From Rossellomorea sp. AcN35-11 (GTDB lineage Bacteria > Bacillota > Bacilli > Bacillales > Bacillaceae_B): 64,000 nt of DNA. Of the stretch, positions 56,929-64,000 are shown in pieces. The stretch spans positions 1,916,001 to 1,980,000 of the forward strand of contig CP128835.1 of the NCBI GenBank assembly GCA_030388825.1. The letters are read 5' to 3'. The notes beneath the pieces are model-generated. The model worked only from the letters and a program-made list of their open reading frames with translations, searched no databases and was not told where the DNA came from. Every line of letters begins with the position of its first letter. Within the stretch, counting starts at the first letter, position 1. The position numbers and the translations under genes were made by a program.

Positions 56929-57729
56929 TTACAAGAACGAGCGCTTCACCTTTTCCCAGAAGGAATTGTCTTTTAATTTCACAGTTTTAATGATTTTATC
57001 GCTTAATTTCGCTTCGACCTTTTCCACGTGCTGAATGCTGAGGGCCTCGTTGTCCATTCCCATTGCCGGGTAGTCGTTGCCGTCCTGGACGATCTTCAGC
57101 ACCAGGCTGCGTTTATCACTCAGGATGAACGAAGAACCAAGGGTACGGTAGCGGTTATTATTCAGTGACGCCATTTCACTGACCTGGATGCACGGAAGCA
57201 TCGGGTCGACCACGGCTCCGCTGACGGATTTATTATAAGCTGTACTTCCTGTCGGCGTGGCGATGATCATCCCGTCTCCACGGAACGTTTCAAAATGCTT
57301 ATCATCGATGAATACATCCATGACGAAGGTTTTGATGATCCCGGAGCGGATGCTGAATTCATTCAGGCATTGGAAGGAGGTCTGGTTATCGACGGTGACC
57401 TCGATAGTAGGATATTTCCGTACTTCGATTTGCTCCGTGGTCATCGCTTCGATCATCTTGGAAGTGTCGTCGATATGGAAATCACAATACATACTTAACG
57501 TACCACCTGTAGAAACTCCTGCATACAAGCAGTCCTGTCTGAATCCGGTTTGACGGACGGCTTGAAGAAATGTGCCATCACCGCCGATACTGACGATGAT
57601 GTTGGCCGTTTTGGGGGAATCGACTATGTTGAAATGATAACGCTTGGCCAGTTCGTATAATGAATCGAGCTTCGCCTGCATCCCTTCCTCGTGTAAGGCA
57701 TAGAAATAAATGTTTCGACGGTTGTTCAT
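56929..57729 (-). CDS. nadK2: NAD kinase, second paralogue (YtdI/PpnKB type)
   Basis: A 266-residue NAD kinase that makes NADP from NAD and ATP or polyphosphate. The key loops are VSIGGDGTFLQAVRQTGF (GGDG), NEFSIRSGIIKTF (NE/D motif) and GDGMIIATPTGSTAYNKSVSGAVV. The start is the ATG at 57729, preceded by GGGAGGTACATACG, giving the B. subtilis PpnKB length; the open frame to 57843 would run into the promoter region. It is divergent from sppA. Between it and rarD (56745-56928) I see nothing else. Confidence 0.93.
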   Translation of the reverse strand: MNNRRNIYFYALHEEGMQAKLDSLYELAKRYHFNIVDSPKTANIIVSIGGDGTFLQAVRQTGFRQDCLYAGVSTGGTLSMYCDFHIDDTSKMIEAMTTEQIEVRKYPTIEVTVDNQTSFQCLNEFSIRSGIIKTFVMDVFIDDKHFETFRGDGMIIATPTGSTAYNKSVSGAVVDPMLPCIQVSEMASLNNNRYRTLGSSFILSDKRSLVLKIVQDGNDYPAMGMDNEALSIQHVEKVEAKLSDKIIKTVKLKDNSFWEKVKRSFL

Positions 57730-57885
57730 CGTATGTACCTCCCTGATATAAAAATAAGATAATTTTTCCCATTTGCATAAAATTTTGCTAGAATCTAACT
57801 TAGTGAATATTCTATCATGTTTGTCCATGAGAATGATATTCATATCCTTACATAAGATAGGGTAAACAAGGGAGGAATATACAAT

Positions 57886-58897
57886 ATGAATGCAAAAAGG
57901 TGGACAGCATTAGGGATAGCTGTCGGGTTATTCTTCGTTTCAGTCGTAGTCAATTTTGCTACATCCACAATGACCAGTAACTTTGATCAGGCATTTGAAG
58001 GGGTGCTTGGAGGTTCGGACAATCCTTTTTCAGAAGTTGTGATCGATGAAGGGAATCTACAGAAACGAATCGCGGTACTTGAAGTGGAAGGGGTCATCCA
58101 GGATACAGGAGGGGCTACCTCTCTATTTGAAAGTCCGGGATATAATCATGAGCTGTTCATGGATAAACTGGATGCCGTTCAAAAAGATAAGTCCGTCAAA
58201 GGGATCATTTTAAAAGTGAACTCTCCAGGCGGCGGGGTAGTGGAGAGTGCAGAGATCCACTCGAAGCTTGTGGAGATCATAGAGAAAACGAAGAAGCCGG
58301 TTTACGTTTCCATGGGTGGGACGGCAGCTTCGGGCGGTTATTACATATCTGCTCCGGCCACAAAGATCTTTGCCAGCAAAGAAACGTTGACAGGCTCTCT
58401 TGGTGTCATCATGCAGAGCATCAATTACTCTGAACTCGCTGAAAAATACGGCGTCGACTTTGTGACCATCAAGAGCGGTCCGTATAAGGACATCATGAGT
58501 CCGACACGTGAAATGACGGAAGAAGAGAGAAAGATCCTTCAATCCATGATCGACAATTCCTATGAAGGTTTCGTGGATGTCATTGCGAAGGGCCGTGATA
58601 TGTCTGAAGCCGAGGTCAGGAAGATTGCAGATGGAAGAGTCTATGACGGAATCCAGGCGAAAGAAGTCAACTTGATTGATGAATTCGGCTATGTGGAAGA
58701 TACCATTGAAGCCATGAAAAAAAGAGTATAAATTAAAAGATGCACAAGTTTTTGAATACACAGCGGGCGATCCTTTCTCTGAATTATTCAGTATGGGTGC
58801 TAAGAAAATGATTGGTCAAGATATGGAAGCAGCAGCTTTAATGAAACTGCTATCTAAACCAAATTCTCCTCGATTGATGTATCTATACTCTGAATAA
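57886..58897 (+). CDS. sppA: Signal peptide peptidase SppA, frameshifted at an A7 run
   Basis: A membrane-anchored serine protease of the S49/ClpP-crotonase fold that clears leftover signal peptides. [23 protein letters not shown]. The catalytic region reads [18 protein letters not shown] and [24 protein letters not shown] (nucleophile Ser in SGGYY), then SLGVIM and the Lys region [23 protein letters not shown]. The frame ends early at 58731. Deleting one A from 58717-58723 restores [30 protein letters not shown] to 58897, giving 336 residues, the B. subtilis length. yteJ follows after 14 nt. Confidence 0.94.
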
Positions 58898-58911
58898 GGA
58901 AGGTGAATGAA

Positions 58912-59454
58912 GTGAGTGACACACAAGATCGTTCTGTACAACATGATGAGGAGCGGGAGAGAATCGAAATCGATCCTCCTGCTCACCCGTCCTACACGCC
59001 CCTGAGTGAGGACGGGTACTACCTGGCAGGATTCTGGATCCGATTCTGGGCCTATTTACTGGACCTGATCGTCATCGGAAGCATCACACGGCTGATCGTG
59101 AATCCAATCTTTAATCTGCTGGATATTTCTCTTTCGGATGGCTCGATGTTCGCCCCGATTTCCATCATCACGAGCATCGTTTTCTATGGGTACTTCGTCT
59201 TGATGACCAAATTCTTCAGCCAAACGATCGGAAAGATGGTGTTCGGCATTCAGGTCATCGATTTAAAAGGGAAGAAACCTTCGTGGGGGACGATTCTATT
59301 CAGGGAATTGATCGGGCGCTTCATCTCCACGACCGTCTTTATTCTGTACGTGGTGGTGGCCTTTACGAATAAAAAGCAAGGCATTCACGACCTGTTTGCC
59401 GATACGACGGTGGTTCAGGAAAAGAAAAAGCTGGAATTCAAGCCGGCGCTTTAA
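58912..59454 (+). CDS. yteJ: RDD-family membrane protein YteJ
   Basis: A 180-residue protein with a polar N-terminus, then an RDD domain: YLAGFWIRFWAYLLDLIVIGSITRL (first Arg and Asp of the motif), a second TM around FAPISIITSIVFYGYFVLMTKFFSQTIGKMVFGIQVID, and RELIGRFISTTVFILYVVVAFTNKKQGIHDLFADTTVV (second Asp). In B. subtilis YteJ modulates SppA and lantibiotic tolerance; the sppA-yteJ pair here fits that. The start is the GTG at 58912, 8 nt after AAGGAAGG; the GTG at 58903 overlaps that box. Confidence 0.9.
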   Translation: MSDTQDRSVQHDEERERIEIDPPAHPSYTPLSEDGYYLAGFWIRFWAYLLDLIVIGSITRLIVNPIFNLLDISLSDGSMFAPISIITSIVFYGYFVLMTKFFSQTIGKMVFGIQVIDLKGKKPSWGTILFRELIGRFISTTVFILYVVVAFTNKKQGIHDLFADTTVVQEKKKLEFKPAL

Positions 59455-59465
59455 AATGATTGTGT

Positions 59466-59498
59466 AGAAACCAAACCTAGATGGGTTTGGTTTTTTTA
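59466..59498 (+). terminator. Terminator after yteJ
   Basis: A perfect 10-bp stem AAACCAAACC/GGTTTGGTTT is followed by T7. Confidence 0.85.
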
Positions 59499-59620
59499 TG
59501 TGCGTGGATGGTTCCGTTAAATGGAATTTAATACAGATTGGAAACGACGCCATTAATAACCACCCTGTAATGATCTATATCGAGAATCCCCAGGTCTCTC
59601 CACAAAATTTCTCCCCCTCC

Positions 59621-59649
59621 GTTTATTTTTCCAGGCAAAGGTCATAATA
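59621..59649 (+). promoter_or_regulatory. Candidate sigma-F promoter of ytfI-ytfJ
   Basis: GTTTA (59621-59625), a 14-nt spacer and GGTCATAATA (59640-59649) fit the forespore sigma-F pattern GYWTA ... GGNRANAHTR with one mismatch. The spacing is at the short end. B. subtilis ytfIJ is a sporulation unit. Confidence 0.4.
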
Positions 59650-59671
59650 GGAGGTTGAAGGGTGTGAAAAT

Positions 59672-60379
59672 ATGAGTTGGTGGATGTGGGCTTTAGTAAT
59701 CTTAATGGCACTTATGATCGTTCTATTCTTTATTCTTATGATCACGAAGCTGACCATTACTCTCTCTTTATATCATGGGAATGACAATGATCATTTCAAG
59801 GTGAAGCTGAGGGCATGGTTCGGCTTGTTGAAGTATACAATCGATGTTCCACTGGTGAAGCTTGATGACGACGGCCCGAATGTCGTGTTCGAGGAAGAAC
59901 AGAAAAGGGGCGATGAAAGCAATCCATCAAATAAGAAAGAAACGAAGAAAATCACTCCGTCTGAATTCATCGACAGTTTGAGTGACACCAAGGCCATTGT
60001 CAGCCATGTTCAATCCCTTCACCGGATCATCCGGACCTTTCTTAAGAAGGTGAAGCTGGATCATGTGCAGTGGAAGACTCTCTTCGGGACGGGGGATGCA
60101 GCCTCGACGGGGACGATGACCGGTACGATCTGGGGGTTGAAGGGTAGTATTATCGGCCTGTTAAGCGGCTATATGAGACTGCAGTCCATGCCGGTCATAG
60201 AGGTGACTCCGACGTTTCAGCATGCTGTGATCCAAACGCAATTTTCATGTATTATCCAGTTTCGCATAGGGAATGCTATCCTAGTAGGTTTCAAGATACT
60301 TCGGTACTGGAGAGGCGGCAGGGTCAGGTTCAAAACGAAGCCCCTTTCCTCATTTTCTGGAGAAAAACATTCAGTTTAA
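59672..60379 (+). CDS. ytfI: DUF2953 protein YtfI
   Basis: A 235-residue protein with one N-terminal TM helix (WWMWALVILMALMIVLFFILMITKL) and a DUF2953 body (VKLRAWFGLLKYTIDVPLV ... FGTGDAASTGTMTGTIWGLKGSIIGLLSGYM ... VIEVTPTFQHAVIQTQFSCIIQFRIGNAI). The function is unknown; it precedes ytfJ by 15 nt and both are expected to be forespore-expressed. The start is the ATG at 59672 behind GAAGGGTG. A Glu/Lys-rich insert (EEEQKRGDESNPSNKKETKK) links the halves. Confidence 0.85.
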   Translation: MSWWMWALVILMALMIVLFFILMITKLTITLSLYHGNDNDHFKVKLRAWFGLLKYTIDVPLVKLDDDGPNVVFEEEQKRGDESNPSNKKETKKITPSEFIDSLSDTKAIVSHVQSLHRIIRTFLKKVKLDHVQWKTLFGTGDAASTGTMTGTIWGLKGSIIGLLSGYMRLQSMPVIEVTPTFQHAVIQTQFSCIIQFRIGNAILVGFKILRYWRGGRVRFKTKPLSSFSGEKHSV

Positions 60380-60394
60380 TTAGGAGGTCTTTAC

Positions 60395-60874
60395 ATGTCA
60401 GAACATCCTATTGAAGGTCTAATGACCACCGCGATGGAAAATTTAAAAGAAATGATCGATGTGAATACGATTATCGGTGATCCCGTTGAAACACCCGATG
60501 GAAGCGTCATCCTGACCGTGTCAAAGGTGGGCTTTGGATTTGCTGCAGGCGGAAGCGAGTTCATCCTTGACAGCAAAGGGAAAGAAGGAGACGGCGGAAA
60601 AGACGGGGACAGCAGCGGAGATCAATCAGCACCCAAGCAGCAGCCATTCGGTGGAGGGAGCGGGGGCGGTGTTTCCATTACACCGATCGCATTTTTGATC
60701 GTCGGTTCAAATGGAATCAAGATGCTTCACCTGGATGAAAGCACCCATCTCATCGACCGCCTGCTGGATCTTGCTCCGTCAGCCATCGATAAGATTCAGG
60801 GTATGATGAAAAAGAATGATAGCAAGCAGGGGAATCAAAACCAGGGAAATCATAATCAGAAACTCGATCTATAA
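60395..60874 (+). CDS. ytfJ: Sporulation protein YtfJ (GerW family)
   Basis: A 159-residue GerW-family protein. HPIEGLMTTAMENLKEMIDVNTIIGDPVETPDGSVILTVSKVGFGFAAGGSEF and the GGGSGGGVSITPIAFLIVGSNGIKMLHLDES core match the family, with a charged Gly/Asp/Lys linker between. In B. subtilis GerW is a forespore protein needed for SleB activity during germination. The start ATG has AGGAGG upstream; the tail is Gln/Asn-rich (GNQNQGNHNQ). It is the second gene of the ytfIJ unit, with a terminator after it. Confidence 0.93.
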   Translation: MSEHPIEGLMTTAMENLKEMIDVNTIIGDPVETPDGSVILTVSKVGFGFAAGGSEFILDSKGKEGDGGKDGDSSGDQSAPKQQPFGGGSGGGVSITPIAFLIVGSNGIKMLHLDESTHLIDRLLDLAPSAIDKIQGMMKKNDSKQGNQNQGNHNQKLDL

Positions 60875-60876
60875 CA

Positions 60877-60922
60877 GGAAAGGGGCTTGCTCAATCAGAG
60901 CGGGCCTTTCTTCTTTTTTTGC
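60877..60922 (+). terminator. Terminator after ytfJ
   Basis: An imperfect hairpin AAAGGGGCTTGCTC/GAGCGGGCCTTT is followed by T-rich sequence. Confidence 0.75.
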
Positions 60923-60940
60923 TGAAAAGATCCGTAAGAT

Positions 60941-60970
60941 TTGCTTTCACCCGTCGTTTTTCTGTACTAT
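60941..60970 (+). promoter_or_regulatory. Candidate sigma-A promoter of tpx
   Basis: TTGCTT (60941-60946), an 18-nt spacer and TACTAT (60965-60970), about 38 nt before the tpx start. Confidence 0.5.
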
Positions 60971-61008
60971 GAAAGAGGTACATAACATTTATAGAGGAGG
61001 AACAAAAA

Positions 61009-61509
61009 ATGGCAAACATTACATTTAAGAAGAACCCTGTCACTCTATTAGGCAATGAAGTGAAAGTAGGGGACAAAGCTCCCGGCTTCACCGTATTGGC
61101 TAATGATTTATCGGAAGTCACACTGAATGATTCCAAAGGCAAGGTGCGTTTGATCAGTGTCGTTCCTTCCATCGATACAGGTGTGTGTGATGCACAAACA
61201 AGAAAATTCAATGAAGAAGCAGCCAAGTTTGATAATGTAGAAGTATTGACGATTTCCGTGGATCTTCCATTTGCTCAAAAACGCTGGTGCGGGGCGAACG
61301 GAATCGAAAATGTCCAAACCCTGTCGGACCACCGCGATCTTTCATTCGGTGAAGCATTCGGTGTACACATCCAGGAACTCCGTCTTCTTGCTCGAGCTGT
61401 TTTCGTCATCGACAGCAACGATGAAGTGACATATGTGGAATATGTAAGCGAAGCAACCGATCACCCGGATTATGACGCTGCCGTAGTAGCAGTGAAGAAC
61501 GCTAAGTAA
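61009..61509 (+). CDS. tpx: Thiol peroxidase Tpx
   Basis: A 166-residue atypical two-Cys peroxiredoxin that reduces hydrogen and alkyl peroxides with thioredoxin. The peroxidatic Cys lies in [22 protein letters not shown] and the resolving Cys in [18 protein letters not shown], the Tpx spacing. The start follows GAGGAGGAACAAAAA. Cytosolic. It has its own promoter and terminator and is followed by ytxK and ackA, as in B. subtilis. Confidence 0.97.
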   Translation: MANITFKKNPVTLLGNEVKVGDKAPGFTVLANDLSEVTLNDSKGKVRLISVVPSIDTGVCDAQTRKFNEEAAKFDNVEVLTISVDLPFAQKRWCGANGIENVQTLSDHRDLSFGEAFGVHIQELRLLARAVFVIDSNDEVTYVEYVSEATDHPDYDAAVVAVKNAK

Positions 61510-61536
61510 TTCTGCCTTAACTGAACATTTCATGAG

Positions 61537-61580
61537 ACATGCTGACCTGGTGATTCGGAAGGTCAGCATTGTTTTTTTAC
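61537..61580 (+). terminator. Terminator after tpx
   Basis: A perfect 9-bp stem ATGCTGACC/GGTCAGCAT is followed by T7. Confidence 0.85.
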
Positions 61581-61639
61581 AAACGGAATGGACAAAGGTA
61601 AAATAGATGAATGAAATTGTGATAAAGGAATGAATGCCG

Positions 61640-62629
61640 ATGATTAATTCGCCTGTAGAATCATTATTTGGAATAATCGATGAAACGGCTGTATTGCTTC
61701 AGGAAGAGTTAGCATGCAGTTATTTAGAAGCCGTTGCCGAAACGGGGGAGAACCTGTTTCAGGGGGATGTTCTCCAAGAGGAAGTAAGTGAACTGACGAA
61801 GAAACGCCTGAATAAAAAGTATGATGAAGCGGGGCTTTCCCAGCTTGACAATGAACATATCCGCAAAGCCTTTCAATTTGCGATCTTAAAAGGGATGAAA
61901 GAAAATGTACAGCCGAATCATCAGATGACACCGGACTCACTGGGGTTATTTATCAGCTACCTGGTCAATAAATTCACTGCTGACATGGACAAGCTCACTG
62001 TTCTCGATCCTGCCATCGGAACAGGGAATCTCCTGACAACCGTGTTAAATCAAATGCCGGGGAAAGAAACTCAGTCCATCGGGGTGGAAATCGATGAAGT
62101 GTTAATCAAGCTTGCGTATGTGGGAGCGGACCTGCAGAAGCACCCATTACAGCTCTTTAACCAGGATTCACTGGAGCCGCTGTTCATCGATCCCGTAGAT
62201 CTTGTCCTTTGCGACCTGCCCATCGGTTATTATCCGAATGACCTGCGCGCAGGAGATTATGAGCTGAAAGCAGAAGAAGGACATTCGTATGCCCATCACC
62301 TGTTCATCGAACAGAGCCTGAAGCATACAAAGGACGGAGGGTACCTTTTCTTCGTCGTGCCGAACGGACTTTTCGAATCTCCGCAAAGCGCCCAGCTCCA
62401 AGGATACTTGAAGGAAAAGGCTGACATCCAGGGCTTCCTGCAGCTGCCCCTTTCACTATTCAAGAACAAGAACTCAGCGAAGAGCATCCTGATCCTTCAA
62501 AAGAAAAAAGAAGGAATCAAGCCGCCAAGGGAAGTACTCCTTGCCCAACTGCCGAGCCTGTCCAACCAGAGAGCCCTTCAGGACATCTTGTCGAAGATTG
62601 ATCAGTGGCTTCTTCAGAATAAAAAATGA
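61640..62629 (+). CDS. ytxK: YtxK, class I SAM-dependent methyltransferase (N6-adenine MTase-like)
   Basis: A 329-residue protein. After a helical N-terminal domain comes the SAM loop TVLDPAIGTGNLLTTVL, the acidic SAM ligand GVEIDEVL, and LVLCDLPIGYYPND at the place of the NPPY catalytic motif (here DLPIGYY). The pattern resembles type I restriction HsdM subunits, but there is no partner endonuclease nearby, so a host-modifying role is likely; the substrate is unknown. The ATG at 61640 is chosen because AAAGGA sits 10 nt away, against 4 nt for the in-frame ATG at 61634. Confidence 0.87.
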   Translation: MINSPVESLFGIIDETAVLLQEELACSYLEAVAETGENLFQGDVLQEEVSELTKKRLNKKYDEAGLSQLDNEHIRKAFQFAILKGMKENVQPNHQMTPDSLGLFISYLVNKFTADMDKLTVLDPAIGTGNLLTTVLNQMPGKETQSIGVEIDEVLIKLAYVGADLQKHPLQLFNQDSLEPLFIDPVDLVLCDLPIGYYPNDLRAGDYELKAEEGHSYAHHLFIEQSLKHTKDGGYLFFVVPNGLFESPQSAQLQGYLKEKADIQGFLQLPLSLFKNKNSAKSILILQKKKEGIKPPREVLLAQLPSLSNQRALQDILSKIDQWLLQNKK

Positions 62630-62636
62630 TCGTAGC

Positions 62637-62664
62637 AGGACTGCCTTAGGGCGGTCTTTTTTTA
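62637..62664 (+). terminator. Terminator after ytxK
   Basis: A stem GGACTGCC/GGGCGGTC (one wobble) with a 3-nt loop is followed by T7. Confidence 0.8.
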
Positions 62665-62873
62665 CTGTTGAACATTTCATACTTTGAAAAAGTTAGTAGA
62701 AGTTGATGAGTTTTTTATTGAAAGGTACCATTCTCCATTTAATGAGACCGTCTTTATATGTTTTAAGGCTGCTTTGGTCAGGGTATGTAGAAAAAAGTAT
62801 GTATCGACCCTTTTTGTGATGTTTTTGGTCAAATGTGCAATGACTCCATTTTTCAGAATTTCCGATTTCCCCA
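62665..62873. other. Gene-free stretch before the ackA region
   Basis: Short open frames occur on both strands but none has a ribosome binding site or recognisable product. No repeat was seen. Confidence 0.35.
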
Positions 62874-62991
62874 TGTCCAGCTGCAGGGATTAAAGGCTCG
62901 AGGTCATAAGTTAAATAGGCCAAAAAGGCAAAGGACGCCTTTTTAGCCTATTCATCGTATGCTTGTCGGGTCTGACCATGCCGTTTTCGTT
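62874..62991. repeat. Diverged single copy of the palindromic repeat found at 27.3-27.8 kb
   Basis: It keeps the GTCCAGCT start, GGCTCGAGGTCATAAG, the AAAAAGGC/GCCTTTTT core and GTATGCTTGTCGGGTCTGA. The distal arm is new (AATAGGC/GCCTATT) yet still pairs. Confidence 0.75.
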
Positions 62992-63029
62992 TTTAAATTC
63001 TAATTTTTGCGAAAATATTTAATTTAACA

Positions 63030-63043
63030 TGAAAACGATATCA
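63030..63043 (+). promoter_or_regulatory. cre (CcpA site) upstream of ackA
   Basis: TGAAAACGATATCA is a perfect match to the cre consensus TGWNANCGNTNWCA. Its centre is about 57 nt upstream of the expected transcription start, the distance at which CcpA activates ackA in B. subtilis. Confidence 0.8.
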
Positions 63044-63057
63044 TTTCAAGCTTTTTC

Positions 63058-63086
63058 TTGAAATAGATGGGAGACAGTGATTAAAT
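63058..63086 (+). promoter_or_regulatory. Sigma-A promoter of ackA
   Basis: TTGAAA (63058-63063), a 17-nt spacer and TTAAAT (63081-63086). The modest -10 fits an activator-dependent promoter. Confidence 0.6.
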
Positions 63087-63166
63087 GGGGAATTGAGAGA
63101 TAAAATGCGGTTCAATGAACAGAATAGATAGTATGTTGAGATAGAAAACAAAAGGAGCGATACATC

Positions 63167-64000
63167 GTGGCAAAAAAAGTGATTGCAATTAATGCTGGAA
63201 GCTCTTCTTTAAAGTTTCAGCTTTTTGATATGCCTGAAGAAACAGTCATTACCAAAGGTCTTATTGAACGGATCGGTTTGAACGATGCGGTATTTAATAT
63301 AACAGTGAACGGTGAAAAACGTGAAGAAGTAACGGATATCCCGAATCATGAAGTGGCGGTTAAAATGCTGCTTGATAAGCTGACAGGCTATGGCATCATC
63401 GATTCACTTGATGAAATCGACGGTATCGGTCATCGTGTCGTGCATGGCGGAGAGGTGTTCAATGATTCGATCCTGATCACGGATGAAGTGGTGACAAAAA
63501 TCGAAGAACTTTCTGACCTGGCTCCCCTTCATAATCCCGCCAACCTGACGGGCATCAAGGCGTTCCATCACGTGCTTCCCAATGTACCTGCAGTGGCTGT
63601 GTTCGATACGGCATTCCACCAATCCATGCCGGAAAGCTCATTCTTATACAGCCTTCCTTATGATTATTATAAGGACTACGGAATCCGTAAATATGGTTTC
63701 CACGGTACATCCCATAAGTATGTATCTGAGCGTGCGGCGGAAATGCTTGGCCGTCCGAAAGAGCAGGTGCGCCTGATTTCTTGTCACTTAGGAAACGGTG
63801 CCAGCATCGCCGCCATCGAAGGCGGTAAATCAATCGATACATCCATGGGCTTCACACCACTTGCCGGGGTTGCCATGGGAACACGTTCAGGAAATATCGA
63901 TCCGGCCCTTATTCCGTTCATCATGGAGAAAACGGGATCAACGGCTGATGAAGTATTGAACATCCTGAATAAGAAATCCGGTATGCTTGGCGTTTCCGGT
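63167..64000 (+). CDS. ackA: Acetate kinase AckA (N-terminal 278 residues)
   Basis: The gene starts at the GTG at 63167, 7-8 nt after AAAGGAG, and runs off the right edge. It converts acetyl phosphate and ADP to acetate and ATP in overflow metabolism. ASKHA-fold marks are [66 protein letters not shown] and [30 protein letters not shown], including the substrate Arg (GHRV), catalytic Asp (FDTAFH) and His (CHLG). It is controlled by the perfect cre upstream. Confidence 0.97.
   Translation, partial: MAKKVIAINAGSSSLKFQLFDMPEETVITKGLIERIGLNDAVFNITVNGEKREEVTDIPNHEVAVKMLLDKLTGYGIIDSLDEIDGIGHRVVHGGEVFNDSILITDEVVTKIEELSDLAPLHNPANLTGIKAFHHVLPNVPAVAVFDTAFHQSMPESSFLYSLPYDYYKDYGIRKYGFHGTSHKYVSERAAEMLGRPKEQVRLISCHLGNGASIAAIEGGKSIDTSMGFTPLAGVAMGTRSGNIDPALIPFIMEKTGSTADEVLNILNKKSGMLGVSG

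Noticed and set aside
62677..62923. Short open frames on both strands between ytxK and ackA
   Set aside because: They lack ribosome binding sites, overlap each other, run into the palindromic repeat and resemble no protein I know.

Overview
This window is a chromosomal stretch from a low-GC, spore-forming Bacillaceae. Gene order follows the Bacillus subtilis ytnP-ytzB-ytoP ... ytpPQR-sftA-murC-ytxGHJ-aroA-ccpA-motPS-acuCBA-acsA-tyrS-rpsD-dgcP-ytsP-refZ-hisJ-ezrA-braB-nifZ-thiI-sspA-ytcI-ytcJ-nadK-sppA-yteJ-ytfIJ-tpx-ytxK-ackA region almost gene for gene. Spore genes (sspA, ytfJ), sigma-B and cre sites, a T-box and AGGAGG-type ribosome binding sites agree with this. Species cannot be fixed from the sequence; a Bacillus/Rossellomorea-type organism fits. 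No rRNA, tRNA, IS element, prophage or CRISPR array was seen.

Layout. 1-9.9 kb: end of a YtnP-type lactonase, ytzB, an M42 peptidase, a nucleotide phosphatase, an odd Cys/Arg/Asp-rich small protein, a POT peptide transporter, ytoQ, a lipoprotein, a lone PTS EIIC, and ytpP-ytpQ-ytpR. 10-16 kb: sftA, a nicotinate phosphoribosyltransferase-like gene with a frameshifted partner, murC. 16-22 kb: an M29 aminopeptidase, ytxG-ytxH-ytxJ behind a sigma-B promoter, a second sigma-B stress gene, an FtsA-like ATPase with a repeat tail. 22-32 kb: aroA, ccpA, the motPS sodium stator, and the acetate module acuCBA/acsA. 32-42 kb: a class A PBP, T-box-tyrS, rpsD, dgcP, a methionine gamma-lyase-like gene. 42-52 kb: fosB, ytsP, refZ, hisJ, ezrA with a small membrane protein, braB, nifZ-thiI, sspA. 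52-64 kb: ytcI, ytcJ, rarD, nadK, sppA-yteJ, ytfI-ytfJ, tpx, ytxK and the start of ackA.

Carbon control is the clearest shared theme. CcpA is encoded here. A perfect cre lies at the activating distance upstream of ackA, and a near-perfect cre covers the acuA promoter. AcuA acetylates and AcuC deacetylates AcsA, so acetate excretion (AckA) and acetate re-use (AcsA) would be switched in opposite directions.

Unusual material lies mainly between genes. Four intergenic spaces carry degenerate tandem arrays with a 20-21 bp (once 25 bp) period, each with its own private word; three of them sit exactly between the facing terminators of convergent genes. A fifth such space holds an A-B-A-B array of about 122 bp palindromes whose arms change together, and a diverged fifth copy lies upstream of ackA. 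The rarD start is nested with a terminator and a promoter.

Eight genes are each broken by a frameshift that deleting one base repairs, mostly in runs of 5-7 identical bases. They include conserved genes such as acsA, acuB, ezrA and sppA. This looks like systematic homopolymer over-calling rather than gene decay, and those genes are annotated below over their repaired extent.
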